The notes under the pieces: generated by a model
The model's input: only the letters and a program-made list of their open reading frames with translations
Told to the model about the DNA's origin: nothing
Database searches by the model: none
Translations under genes and position numbers: made by a program
DNA from: Nocardiopsis ganjiahuensis DSM 45031
Lineage (GTDB): Bacteria; Actinomycetota; Actinomycetes; Streptosporangiales; Streptosporangiaceae
Direction: 5' to 3'
Length of the DNA stretch: 64,000 bases
Assembly: GCF_000341085.1 (NCBI RefSeq)
Contig: NZ_ANBA01000002.1
Coordinates: forward strand, 620,001 to 684,000
Part shown: positions 8,590-16,439 of the stretch, piece by piece
Layout of the letters: each line of letters starts with the position of its first letter
How positions within the stretch are numbered: position 1 is the stretch's first letter

Positions 8590-10053
8590 GTGTCCGAGCA
8601 GACCACAGCTCCCAGACGCAAGCTGCGTTTCCCGTTCGCCGCCCAGGTCCTCGCCGGCCTGGTACTCGGCATCGTCTTCGGTGTCATCGCCGTTCAGATC
8701 GGCCCGGTGGGCGACGGTGAGCCCAACTGGCTCGCGGTCACCCTCGAGACCATCGGCTCGACCTTCGTGGCGCTGCTGCGCACGATCGTGCCGCCGCTGA
8801 TCGTCCTCGCCGTCATCTCCTCCATCGCCAACCTGCGCAACGTCGCCAACGCCGCCCGGCTGGCGTGGAAGACGCTGCTCTGGTTCGCCGTCACCGCGCT
8901 GGTCTCGGTGGCCATCGCGATCGCCATCGGCCTGACCCTGCGCCCCGGCCTGAACAGCGCCGTGGACGAGGCCACCGCGGCGGAGCCCTCCAGCACCGGC
9001 TCCTGGCTGGCCTTCATCGAGAGCATCGTCCCGGCCAACTTCCTGGGCCTGGCAGCGAACACCTCCGCGGCCGACGACGGCTCCCTGAGCACGTCGCTGT
9101 CGTTCAACGTGCTCCAGCTGATCGTGATCGCCGTGGTCCTGGGCATCGCGGCCGTGAAGGTCGGCAAGGCCGCCGAGCCCTTCATCAAGTTCACCTCCTC
9201 CACCCTGGAGGTCGTGCTCAAGGCCCTGTGGTGGGTCATCCGCCTCGCCCCGATCGGCACCGTGGGCCTGCTGGGCAACGCCGTCTACAGCTACGGCTGG
9301 ACCACCATCGGCGCGCTCGGGCAGTTCACCTTCGCGATCTACCTCGGCCTGGCCCTGGTGCTGTTCGTCGTCTACCCGGTGGTCGCCCGCCTCAACGGGC
9401 TGTCCCCGATGAAGTACTTCACCGGTGTGTGGCCCGCCGTACAGCTCGGTTTCGTGTCGCGCTCCTCGCTGGGCACCCTGCCCGTCACCCAGCGCGTCGC
9501 CGAGCAGAACCTCGGTGTGCCCCGCCACTACTCCGCCTTCGCGGTCCCCTTCGGCGCCACCACCAAGATGGACGGCTGCGCCGCGATCTACCCGGCGATC
9601 TCGGCGATCTTCGTCGCCCAGTTCTTCGGCATCGACCTGGGGATCACCGACTACCTGCTGATCGTGTTCGTCTCGGTGATCGGCTCCGCGGCCACCGCGG
9701 GCACCACCGGCGCGACCGTCATGCTGACCCTGACCCTGTCCACCCTGGGCCTGCCCCTGGAGGGCGTGGGCCTGCTGCTGGCCGTCGACCCGATCCTGGA
9801 CATGGGCCGCACCGCCACGAACGTGGCCGGCCAGGCGCTGATCCCGGCGATCGTCGCCAAGCGCGAGGGCATCCTAGACGTGACCCGCTACCACGCCCCC
9901 CGCGGCACCAGCGGCTTCGTGCCGCTGGACGAGCCCGGCACCCTCTCCGCCGAGGAGGCCGCCGCCGAGCGCGCGGCCGCCGGGGACACGGAGGACGGGT
10001 CCGCGGACGGATCCTCCGGGGCCGACCTCGCCGAATCGGGCGCCAGGAGCTAG
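8590..10053 (+). CDS. Dicarboxylate/amino-acid:cation symporter (DAACS family), possible cystine importer
   Basis: A 487-residue membrane transporter of the DAACS/glutamate-transporter fold. It has multiple hydrophobic segments, the re-entrant-loop signature SSLGTLPVTQ, the substrate/cation motif GATTKMDGC and the C-terminal DPILDMGRTATNVAGQ segment. Family members import glutamate, aspartate, C4-dicarboxylates or cystine (TcyP). The upstream Cys-codon leader suggests a sulfur amino-acid substrate, but this is inference. The start is GTG 8590, with GGAG 10 nt upstream. The C-terminal tail is Ala/Glu-rich and cytoplasmic. A strong terminator follows. Confidence 0.9.
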   Translation: MSEQTTAPRRKLRFPFAAQVLAGLVLGIVFGVIAVQIGPVGDGEPNWLAVTLETIGSTFVALLRTIVPPLIVLAVISSIANLRNVANAARLAWKTLLWFAVTALVSVAIAIAIGLTLRPGLNSAVDEATAAEPSSTGSWLAFIESIVPANFLGLAANTSAADDGSLSTSLSFNVLQLIVIAVVLGIAAVKVGKAAEPFIKFTSSTLEVVLKALWWVIRLAPIGTVGLLGNAVYSYGWTTIGALGQFTFAIYLGLALVLFVVYPVVARLNGLSPMKYFTGVWPAVQLGFVSRSSLGTLPVTQRVAEQNLGVPRHYSAFAVPFGATTKMDGCAAIYPAISAIFVAQFFGIDLGITDYLLIVFVSVIGSAATAGTTGATVMLTLTLSTLGLPLEGVGLLLAVDPILDMGRTATNVAGQALIPAIVAKREGILDVTRYHAPRGTSGFVPLDEPGTLSAEEAAAERAAAGDTEDGSADGSSGADLAESGARS

Positions 10054-10073
10054 TCACAGCGCACGTACCGACC

Positions 10074-10108
10074 ACGGGGCCCGCCGAGACTCTTTCGGCG
10101 GGCCCCGT
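10074..10108. terminator. Terminator after the symporter
   Basis: A perfect 14-bp stem (10074-10087 with 10095-10108) has a 7-nt loop, 20 bp after the symporter stop. Confidence 0.85.
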
Positions 10109-10237
10109 CGTGTCCGCGGTGGAAGCCGACCCGGAACACGCCGGGCGTCCGGGAGATGTCGGGCACGGGGGGTTGGCCTCGGGAACTGTGGCGGCCTCCT
10201 GTTCGTCCCTGTGGTTGAGGGAGGCGAGAGGAACGAC

Positions 10238-11515
10238 ATGTTGCGCCGCTTGGTAACACCCACAGTGCTGGCCGCCGGACTCGCGACGGGGATGGTGACC
10301 GCCGTCGCGGTGCCCGCCGCAGCCGACACCCAGATCGAACCGCCGCAGACACAGGACATCGTCGCGGAACTGGAGAACGACGGGGTCTTCGTCGACCCGT
10401 CGATCGACGTGATCCCCGACGCGGACGAGGCCGCGTTGGAGGCCGCCTCAGCGGGCGCGGACACACCCGTCTACTACGTGGTCCTGCCGTCGGAGGCGGC
10501 CACCTCCGAGGCCGGTGTGAACGCCTTGATGGAACCGGTCATGGCCGAGGTCGGTGACGGGGCCTACGGCGTCCTCGGCGGAAGCGACCACTTCTACGTG
10601 ACCTCCCCCAACCTGGACGACACCGAGGCGATCAGGGAGATCGCCCTCAACGAGGGCGTCAACCCGATCGACACCCTCGCCGCGGTGCCCGAGGCCGTCC
10701 GGACCAGCGAGACCGCCAGTGAGACCCCGGCCGGGGGCGGCGGTTCCGCCCTGGTGCTGCTCGCCGTCCTCGTGCTGGTCGCCGCGGCCGGCGGCTGGTA
10801 CGTCTACAACAGCCGCAAGAAGCGCGAGGCCGAGAAGGCCAAGCAGCTCCAGGAGATCAAGCAGATGGCCACCGAGGACGTCGTCCGCCTCGGTGAGGAC
10901 GTCGCCCGCCTGGAGATCGACCTGTCCGCGGTGGACGACGCCACCCGCGAGGACTACTCGCGGGCCATGGACTCCTACGACCAGGCCAAGTCCCTGCTGG
11001 ACACCATCCAGGAACCCGAGCAGGTCAAGATGGTGACCGGCGCGCTGGAGGACGGCCGCTACTACATGACCGCCACCCGGGCCCGGATGAACGGCGACCC
11101 GGTGCCCGCGCGGCGCGGTCCCTGTTTCTTCAACCCGCAGCACGGGCCGTCCAGCGAGGACGTCACCTGGGCCCCGCCCGGCGGCTCGCCCCGGTCGGTC
11201 ACCGCGTGCCCGGTCTGCGCCCAGGCGGTGCGCACCGGCGGGCAGCCGGACGTGCGCATGGTCGAGGTCGACGGTGAGCGCCGTCCGTACTACGACGCCG
11301 GTCCGGCCTACTCGCCCTACGCCGGCGGCTACTTCGGCATGAACATGATGTCGGGCATGTTCATGGGCATGATGATGGGCTCCATGATGGGGTCGATGAT
11401 GGGCGGCGGCATGATGGGCGCCGGCGAGGACATGGGCGACGGGGGCGACCTCGGCGGCGGTGACTTCGGTGACGGCGGAGGCGACTTCGGGGACTTCGGG
11501 GGCTTCGACTTCTAG
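10238..11515 (+). CDS. Secreted/membrane-anchored protein with Met-Gly-rich tail
   Basis: I do not recognise a named gene. The 425-residue product has an N-terminal signal-like segment ending near AAAD, and an extracytoplasmic domain (PVYYVVLPSE..., possibly TPM-like or DUF6676-like). One membrane helix follows (ALVLLAVLVLVAAAGGWYVY), then a basic/coiled cytoplasmic part, and a region with PCFFNPQHGP and ACPVCAQA whose Cys residues could bind metal. The last 60 residues are Met-Gly repeats then Gly-Asp-Phe repeats. The start is ATG 10238, preceded by GAGAGG. It stands alone between two terminators. Function unknown. Confidence 0.8.
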   Translation: MLRRLVTPTVLAAGLATGMVTAVAVPAAADTQIEPPQTQDIVAELENDGVFVDPSIDVIPDADEAALEAASAGADTPVYYVVLPSEAATSEAGVNALMEPVMAEVGDGAYGVLGGSDHFYVTSPNLDDTEAIREIALNEGVNPIDTLAAVPEAVRTSETASETPAGGGGSALVLLAVLVLVAAAGGWYVYNSRKKREAEKAKQLQEIKQMATEDVVRLGEDVARLEIDLSAVDDATREDYSRAMDSYDQAKSLLDTIQEPEQVKMVTGALEDGRYYMTATRARMNGDPVPARRGPCFFNPQHGPSSEDVTWAPPGGSPRSVTACPVCAQAVRTGGQPDVRMVEVDGERRPYYDAGPAYSPYAGGYFGMNMMSGMFMGMMMGSMMGSMMGGGMMGAGEDMGDGGDLGGGDFGDGGGDFGDFGGFDF

Positions 11516-11554
11516 CCGGGACCCGCGGGAACCCACCACCGGATCCGTACAGGA

Positions 11555-11590
11555 GAGAGGGCCCCGGGGCAGCTGCCCCGGGGCCCTCTC
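11555..11590. terminator. Terminator between membrane protein and P-loop protein
   Basis: A perfect 16-bp stem (11555-11570 with 11575-11590) has an AGCT loop. It lies between convergent genes and is likely bidirectional. Confidence 0.85.
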
Positions 11591-11631
11591 CATGCCTGTT
11601 CGGAGCCCGTCTCCCGGCCCCGGTCCTGTGG

Positions 11632-12282
11632 TCAGGCCCCGGCGCCGGCGTCCGCGCGGATGTTCTCGGCCCACCGCTGGATCGTCTCGGCGGTCTCCGC
11701 CGGCGCGGACTCGGTGGTGTCGAGCAGGGTGACCGGCGGCCGGAGCCTCCCGGCCTCGGTGTTCAACCAGTCCTGGTGTTCCAGCGTCTCGGTGATCCTG
11801 TCCTCGTCCCAGCCCCGCCAGGCGGGACGCGACCTCAGCCGGGCGGCGAGGGCACCGGGTTCGCAGGTGAGCGCGAGGTAGTGGATCCGTGAGAACAGGG
11901 CCCGCTCGGGCAGGTGCTCCAGTTCCGGCGGGGCCACGGTCCCGCACAGGACGACGGGCCGACCGCTCTGCTGCACCATGGCGGCGGTGCGCAGCCAGGT
12001 GGAGCGGAACAGGCGGTGGTCGTCGGCGGGGTCGCGCAGTCCGCCCACCCAGAGCAGGTCCTGTTCGAGCACGACGAACCGCTCCCCGAGCCGGTCCAGG
12101 AGCTCCCGGGCCACCGTGGACTTCCCGGTGCCGCTGGGTCCGGTCACGCACAGGAGCGGGAGCCGCAGGAAGGGACGGGTGAGGCCGCAGGAGGCGCAGC
12201 GCAGCAGGTGCGCGCCGGCTCCGGTGTCCGGGTTCCCGTCCCATTCCCCGCAGCGTGTACAGATCAGCGGGTGCACGGCCAT
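11632..12282 (-). CDS. Zinc-ribbon P-loop NTPase/kinase-like protein
   Basis: 216 residues. The N-terminus is a four-Cys zinc-ribbon-like unit (ICTRC ... LRCASC, residues 8-33). A Walker A motif, GPSGTGKST, follows near residue 48 and heads a nucleoside/shikimate-kinase-like fold. EQDLLW and later Arg-rich segments resemble the lid region of small-molecule kinases. The substrate is unknown. The gene ends beside a bidirectional terminator, and the zinc-finger gene just upstream on the same strand is 9 bp away, so the two are probably cotranscribed. Confidence 0.75.
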   Translation of the reverse strand: MAVHPLICTRCGEWDGNPDTGAGAHLLRCASCGLTRPFLRLPLLCVTGPSGTGKSTVARELLDRLGERFVVLEQDLLWVGGLRDPADDHRLFRSTWLRTAAMVQQSGRPVVLCGTVAPPELEHLPERALFSRIHYLALTCEPGALAARLRSRPAWRGWDEDRITETLEHQDWLNTEAGRLRPPVTLLDTTESAPAETAETIQRWAENIRADAGAGA

Positions 12283-12291
12283 GCCTCGGGG

Positions 12292-12633
12292 CTAGTCGAA
12301 GAGCTGTTCCAGGAAGCCCTTGCGCCGGCGGCGGTAGGGGCGGGGCGAGTCCCGGTAACCGCTGTAACCGGGCGGGGAGTCCCGGTAACCGCCGTAGCCG
12401 GGCGGAGAGTCCGGGTAGGCGCGCTGCTGCCCCCGGTGCTGCTGACCCGGGTAGGGCGGCGGTACCTGCGGGTCGGGGGGCGGAGCGGCCCCGTAGTGGC
12501 GTTGCTCTGCGGCGACGACGCGCTCCAGTTCGCCGCGGTCCAGGAAGATCCCCTGGCAGCCGTCACACCGTTCGATGTGGACGCCCTGGCGGTCGAAGGT
12601 ACGCATCTGGTTTTGGCACTTCGGACAGATCAC
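12292..12633 (-). CDS. TFIIB-type zinc-ribbon protein
   Basis: A small protein of 113 residues. The N-terminus, ICPKCQNQM...ERCDGCQGIFLDRGELE, is the classic zf-TFIIB ribbon of a widespread bacterial family of unknown function. A low-complexity middle follows (three DSPPGY/DSPRPY-like units), then a basic tail, RRRRKGFLEQLFD, where GFLEQLFD is the family's usual C-terminal motif. It lies directly upstream of the P-loop gene on the same strand. Function unknown. Confidence 0.85.
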   Translation of the reverse strand: MICPKCQNQMRTFDRQGVHIERCDGCQGIFLDRGELERVVAAEQRHYGAAPPPDPQVPPPYPGQQHRGQQRAYPDSPPGYGGYRDSPPGYSGYRDSPRPYRRRRKGFLEQLFD

Positions 12634-12671
12634 CCCGGAAAACTACGCGCGGCGCTGTCAAGAACGGATAA

Positions 12672-12741
12672 GGGGCCGGAACCCGTGTGCCACTCAGGCA
12701 TCACCTGGCCACACGCGCACCGCGTGTCCGCTTCCGGCCCC
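12672..12741. terminator. Nested hairpins after the quinone-reductase gene
   Basis: An outer 10-bp arm pair (12672-12681 with 12732-12741) encloses a 7-bp hairpin (12711-12717 with 12721-12727). The position is downstream of the leftward NAD(P)H-quinone dehydrogenase gene, fitting a terminator. Confidence 0.55.
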
Positions 12742-12774
12742 GGCCCCCGCCACGCGGGAGCCGGGCGCGGGGAA

Positions 12775-14157
12775 CTACTCCGGGGAGGCCAGCATGAGGG
12801 AGCGCGCGGCCTCGGTGACGCTGCCGGAGAGCGACGGGTACACCGAGAAGGTGTGCGCGAGGTCGTCGACGGTCAGGCGCTGCTGGACCGCGATGGACAC
12901 GCCCAGGATGAGCTCGCTGGCGCGCGGTCCGACGATGACGCCGCCGAGGACGATGCCGGTGTGCTGGCGGCAGATGAGCTTGACGAAGCCGTCCGTGACC
13001 TCGTTCATCTTGGCGCGCGGGTTGGTGTTCAGCGGCAGGGTGACCGTGCGGCCGTCGATCCGGCCGCTGCGCACGTCGTCCTCGCTGGCACCGACGGAGG
13101 CCAGCTCGGGGTGGGTGAACACGGTGGAGGCGACGGTGGACAGCTGCAGCGGGGACACGGCCTCGCCGAGGGCGTGCCACATGGCGATGCGGCCCTGCAT
13201 GGCGGCCACCGAGGCCAGCATGTTCACGCCGGTGCAGTCACCCGCGGCGTAGACGCCGGGGACGGTGGTCCGGGAGACCCGGTCGACCTCGACGAACCCG
13301 CCCTTGCCCAGCCGGACCCCGGCCTCCTCCAGGCCCAGGCCCTCGGTGTTGGGGATCATGCCGACGGTCATCAGACAGTGGCTGCCGTCGACGGTGCGGC
13401 CGTCGGAGAGGGTCACCCGGACCCCGTCCTCGGTGCGCACGACCGACTCGGCGCGGGTCTGGCTGAGGACCTTCATACCGCCGCGCATGAAGACCTCCTC
13501 CAGCACCTCGGCGGCGTCGGAGTCCTGCGTGGGCATGACCAGCTCACGGGAGGAGACCAGCGTCACGTTGGAACCGAGGGCCTGGTAGGCGCTGGCGAAC
13601 TCGGCACCGGTGACACCGGAACCGACCACGATCAGCTCCTCCGGCAGCTCCTCCAGGTCGTAGAGGTGGCGCCAGGTCAGGATGCGCTCGCCGTCGGGCT
13701 TGGCGGTGGGCAGCTCACGGGGGTGGGCGCCCGTGGCGATGAGGACCACGTCGGCGCGGATGCGGCGCTCGCCCACGGCGACGATGTGCGGGTCGACCAG
13801 TCGGGCCTCCCCGATGACGACCTCGACGCCCTCCCTGATCAGGCGGGCGCGGGTGTCGTCGGACTGGGCCTGCGCCAGGCGTTTGATCCGCGAGTTGATC
13901 TGGTCGACGTCGACCTCGACGGAGGTCTTGTCCTCGGCGGCCTCGGGGATGTGGATGCCCAGGCTGCCTGACTCACGTACGTACGTGGTGCGGGTGGATG
14001 TGGCGATCAGGCTCTTGGAGGGGACACAGTCGGTGAGGACGCAGGCGCCGCCGATACCGTCGCGCTCCACCACAGTCACGTCCGCGCCGAGCTGCGCGGC
14101 GACCAACGCCGGCTCATAGCCCCCGGGCCCGCCACCGATGATCACGACCTTCGTCAC
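12775..14157 (-). CDS. NAD(P)H-quinone dehydrogenase / dihydrolipoamide-dehydrogenase-like flavoprotein
   Basis: 460-residue FAD/NAD(P)-binding pyridine nucleotide-disulfide oxidoreductase. N-terminal FAD site KVVIIGGGPGGYE; redox-loop motif CVLTDC; NAD(P) site VVGSGVTGAEFA; second FAD motif TVPGVYAAGDCTG; C-terminal dimerisation domain. It matches the actinobacterial LpdA/Rv3303c-type group, annotated as NAD(P)H-quinone dehydrogenase. Unlike the mycobacterial LpdA that I recall lacking one Cys, both redox cysteines are present here in CX4C spacing, so disulfide chemistry remains possible. It diverges from the purine nucleoside phosphorylase gene. Confidence 0.88.
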   Translation of the reverse strand: MTKVVIIGGGPGGYEPALVAAQLGADVTVVERDGIGGACVLTDCVPSKSLIATSTRTTYVRESGSLGIHIPEAAEDKTSVEVDVDQINSRIKRLAQAQSDDTRARLIREGVEVVIGEARLVDPHIVAVGERRIRADVVLIATGAHPRELPTAKPDGERILTWRHLYDLEELPEELIVVGSGVTGAEFASAYQALGSNVTLVSSRELVMPTQDSDAAEVLEEVFMRGGMKVLSQTRAESVVRTEDGVRVTLSDGRTVDGSHCLMTVGMIPNTEGLGLEEAGVRLGKGGFVEVDRVSRTTVPGVYAAGDCTGVNMLASVAAMQGRIAMWHALGEAVSPLQLSTVASTVFTHPELASVGASEDDVRSGRIDGRTVTLPLNTNPRAKMNEVTDGFVKLICRQHTGIVLGGVIVGPRASELILGVSIAVQQRLTVDDLAHTFSVYPSLSGSVTEAARSLMLASPE

Positions 14158-14481
14158 GCTGCTTCACTCCCTCTGCGGGCGATGCGGCACACCCGTTCCC
14201 GGTCCGGGGCGATATTCGGGCATGGCAGGGCACCACCTGGTTTTATCGCTTCCTCCCATTGTCGGCCATGCCGGCTGTCGAAAACCGCAGGCACCCCGGA
14301 CAAGGGCCCCGGGAAGCGCGGGGAGTGGCTCGTCGGAACCCATGCCGACCTCGTCGAATGCGACGAAGGACACGTGAACCGGACCACTGGGGTCACCCAA
14401 GGTGACGCGTACATTCCGCCCTCCGGACACTCTGCGTTGCGTTCCGGAACGATCTGACTACACAGCGGTAGTATCCGACTT
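14158..14481. promoter_or_regulatory. Divergent promoter region with leaderless -10
   Basis: A 324-bp spacer between divergent genes. TAGTAT (14469-14474) is a good TANNNT -10 element 7 nt before the GTG at 14482, so the phosphorylase mRNA is probably leaderless. No other gene or strong repeat is seen here. Confidence 0.5.
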
Positions 14482-15306
14482 GTGAGTGAATCAGAGCAGC
14501 CGCCCCGGACGACCGGCGAGGCGAAGCAACTGGCGGACTCCGCGGCCAAGGAGTTGTTGTCCCGGGCCGGGGCCGACAGCTTCGACGCCCTGGTGGTGCT
14601 CGGCTCCGGCTGGGCGGGCGCGGTGGACACGCTGGGAACGCCCGACATCGAGCTCGACGCGACCGAGCTGCCCGGCTTCGTGGAACCCACCGCGGAGGGG
14701 CACAGCGGCAGGGTCCGCAGCATGTGGGTGGGTGAGAAGCGCGTGGTCGTGTTCATGGGACGCGTCCACGTCTACGAGGGGTTCGGCCCGATGGTGGCCG
14801 CGCACGCCGTGCGGACCGGGATCGCCGCGGGCGCCCGGATCGCTGTGCTGACCGGATCGGCGGGCTCCCTGCGCACCGACTACCAGCCGGGCCAGCCGGT
14901 GGTGCTGCGCGACCACGTCAACCTCACCTCGCAGTCCCCGCTGACCGGAGCCGACTTCGTCGATCTGACCCAGGCCTACAGTGAGCGGCTGCGCCGGATC
15001 ATCCACGAGGTGGACGCCTCCCTGGCCGAGGGTGTGTACGTCTCCACCACGGGTCCGCAGCTCCAGACCCCGGCCGAACTCAAGGTCCTGCGCCAGGCGG
15101 GCGCGGACGTGGTGGGGCGGTCGATCGCCCTGGAGGCCATCGCCGCCGTGGAGATGGGCGCCGAGGTCCTGGGGCTGTCCGTCGTCAGCAACGACGCGGT
15201 CGGCGCGGTGCTGGAGCCGTTCGAGGAGGACCGCGCCCTGGAGGTCGTCACCCAGCGGGCGCGCAGGCTCGGTGAACTCCTGAACCGGGTGCTGGCCGCG
15301 GCCTGA
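14482..15306 (+). CDS. Purine-nucleoside phosphorylase
   Basis: 274 residues of the trimeric PNP family, which splits purine (deoxy)nucleosides with phosphate in salvage. Phosphate-site motifs VLGSGWAG and EGHSGRV, and MGRVHVYEG, are present. Two base-binding positions differ from the usual enzyme: GPQLQTPAE replaces the common GPxxETPAE, and GRSIALEA replaces GMSTxxE. The Asn in SNDAVG is kept. The substrate range could therefore differ from the standard inosine/guanosine enzyme. The start is GTG 14482 with the leaderless -10. Adenosine deaminase lies nearby on the other strand. Confidence 0.88.
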   Translation: MSESEQPPRTTGEAKQLADSAAKELLSRAGADSFDALVVLGSGWAGAVDTLGTPDIELDATELPGFVEPTAEGHSGRVRSMWVGEKRVVVFMGRVHVYEGFGPMVAAHAVRTGIAAGARIAVLTGSAGSLRTDYQPGQPVVLRDHVNLTSQSPLTGADFVDLTQAYSERLRRIIHEVDASLAEGVYVSTTGPQLQTPAELKVLRQAGADVVGRSIALEAIAAVEMGAEVLGLSVVSNDAVGAVLEPFEEDRALEVVTQRARRLGELLNRVLAAA

Positions 15307-15340
15307 ACACCGGGGCCGGGCGGGAGACCACGAACGCAGA

Positions 15341-15373
15341 ACGAAAGCCCGGCGGTGACCGCCGGGCTTTCGT
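15341..15373. terminator. Bidirectional terminator after PNP
   Basis: A perfect 14-bp stem (15341-15354 with 15360-15373) with a 5-nt loop; a T-rich run flanks it in both directions (TTTCGT). It can end both the PNP mRNA and a leftward transcript from the iron-box promoter. Confidence 0.85.
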
Positions 15374-15689
15374 GCGCTTGGAGACTGGAGAGTCGTGCAT
15401 GGAGGGAAGTGGGGCGCCTCCGACCGGACCCGGCGTGTCCGGTACCGGCGTGGCGAGCGTACATCCCGAGGCCGTGGGATGGACGGTACCGGCCGTGGGT
15501 CCGGTCGGAGGCGGTGCTTTCCCCGGTGCCGTCCCGCGCTCAGGATCCCCGCAGACCCCGTTGGACCAGCGCTGACGACACCTTCTCTTCCCGATATCCA
15601 GTTGAACCGCGCGCGTCGCCTTCGGGGGAAGATCCGGGTGGGTGGCCATCCGCGCGAAGCCCGCCCACCCGGAACACTCTCCCTTAGGC
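15341..15689 (-). ncRNA. Putative iron-responsive small RNA (predicted transcript)
   Basis: Predicted from promoter and terminator only. On the minus strand TTGACG (plus 15721-15726) and TTAGGT/TAGGTT (plus 15696-15702) form a sigma-70-like promoter with an 18-19 nt spacer. The -10 lies inside the iron box. A transcript would start near 15689 and run about 350 nt into the hairpin at 15341-15373. The frame open from the ATG in the iron box runs through the terminator and looks non-coding. No protein-coding gene lies downstream in this direction before the convergent PNP gene. Confidence 0.5.
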
Positions 15690-15702
15690 ATGCCTAACCT
15701 AA
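15684..15702 (-). promoter_or_regulatory. Iron box (DmdR/IdeR/DtxR operator)
   Basis: The minus strand reads TTAGGTTAGGCATGCCTAA, which matches the actinobacterial iron-box consensus TTAGGTTAGGCTAACCTAA at 16 of 19 positions. The core TTAGGCATGCCTAA is a perfect palindrome. It overlaps a -10 element, as expected for Fe(II)-repressed promoters. It is far from any start codon of a known gene: the PH-domain gene ends at 15804 and the PNP gene ends at 15306. Confidence 0.8.
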
Positions 15703-15803
15703 CCAGAAGCCCGGGGCAGGCGTCAACCCCACACTCCGAAAACCGGGAACCCGGCCTCCCGCGCGCAGGGCACAGGGGCCGGGTCCGGTCCGGGAAGGGG
15801 AGC

Positions 15804-16439
15804 TCAGGCCAGCAGCAGCACGGCCGCGAGCAGCACGAGGGACGTACCCAGGACGAGGATGACCTCGACCGGAACCATCGTCTGCGGACGCTCCTCGGCG
15901 CCCAGCGCGGCCGGCCCCTCCTCGTCGATCTCCTTGATGGGGCCGCTCAGCGGACGTGTCTTGTACTTCTCCGCGTCCCGGCGCAGATCGCGGGCGACGA
16001 GGTCGACCGGGCGCATCTCGGTCGGGTCCTTGTCGTCGTCGGGGTCGAGGTAGCCCGACTCGCGGCGCATGTTCTCGCGGACCTTGGCGCGCTTGGTCTC
16101 ACGCAGCGGCCAGGACCGCAGGACTTGGTCCGGGGTGTGCACCCGCAGCACGTCGACCACGTCCACCCACTGCACCGCGGCCCACGGCACGAAGGTCTCC
16201 CGCAGCGGGTTGACCATCCGGATGCCGCGCTCGGTGGAGACCACCCGCGGGCGCAGCCAGACGACGTGGACCACGGCGATGCTCAGCACCAGGAGGGCCC
16301 CGGCGATCCAGGCCGTCCGGTCCTGGCCGCGCATCACCAGGTCCAGCAGGAGCAGGACCGCGACGACCATCCACACGATCGCCATCACCCGGGAGGAGGT
16401 GGAGTAGTGCGTGGTGGAGCCGGTGGCGGATCCGGCCAT
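15804..16439 (-). CDS. PH-domain (bPH) membrane protein
   Basis: A 211-residue protein with two N-terminal membrane helices (MAIVWMVVAVLLLLDL and AGALLVLSIAVVHVVWL). A bacterial PH-like region follows (RPRVVSTERGIRMVNPLRETFVPWAAV), and a C-terminal helix (VILVLGTSLVLLAAVLLLA). The start, ATG 16439, overlaps the adenosine deaminase stop (TGATG), so translation is coupled. The family sits in the actinobacterial membrane and its role is unknown. Confidence 0.82.
   Translation of the reverse strand: MAGSATGSTTHYSTSSRVMAIVWMVVAVLLLLDLVMRGQDRTAWIAGALLVLSIAVVHVVWLRPRVVSTERGIRMVNPLRETFVPWAAVQWVDVVDVLRVHTPDQVLRSWPLRETKRAKVRENMRRESGYLDPDDDKDPTEMRPVDLVARDLRRDAEKYKTRPLSGPIKEIDEEGPAALGAEERPQTMVPVEVILVLGTSLVLLAAVLLLA

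Noticed and set aside
11340..11510. Tandem nucleotide repeat at the end of the Met-rich gene
   Set aside because: The repetition follows from the Met-Gly and Gly-Asp-Phe codons; it is part of the coding sequence, not a separate element.
15248..15691. 147-codon minus-strand frame starting in the iron box
   Set aside because: It runs through the strong terminator and into the PNP gene, lacks a ribosome site and looks like random high-GC translation.
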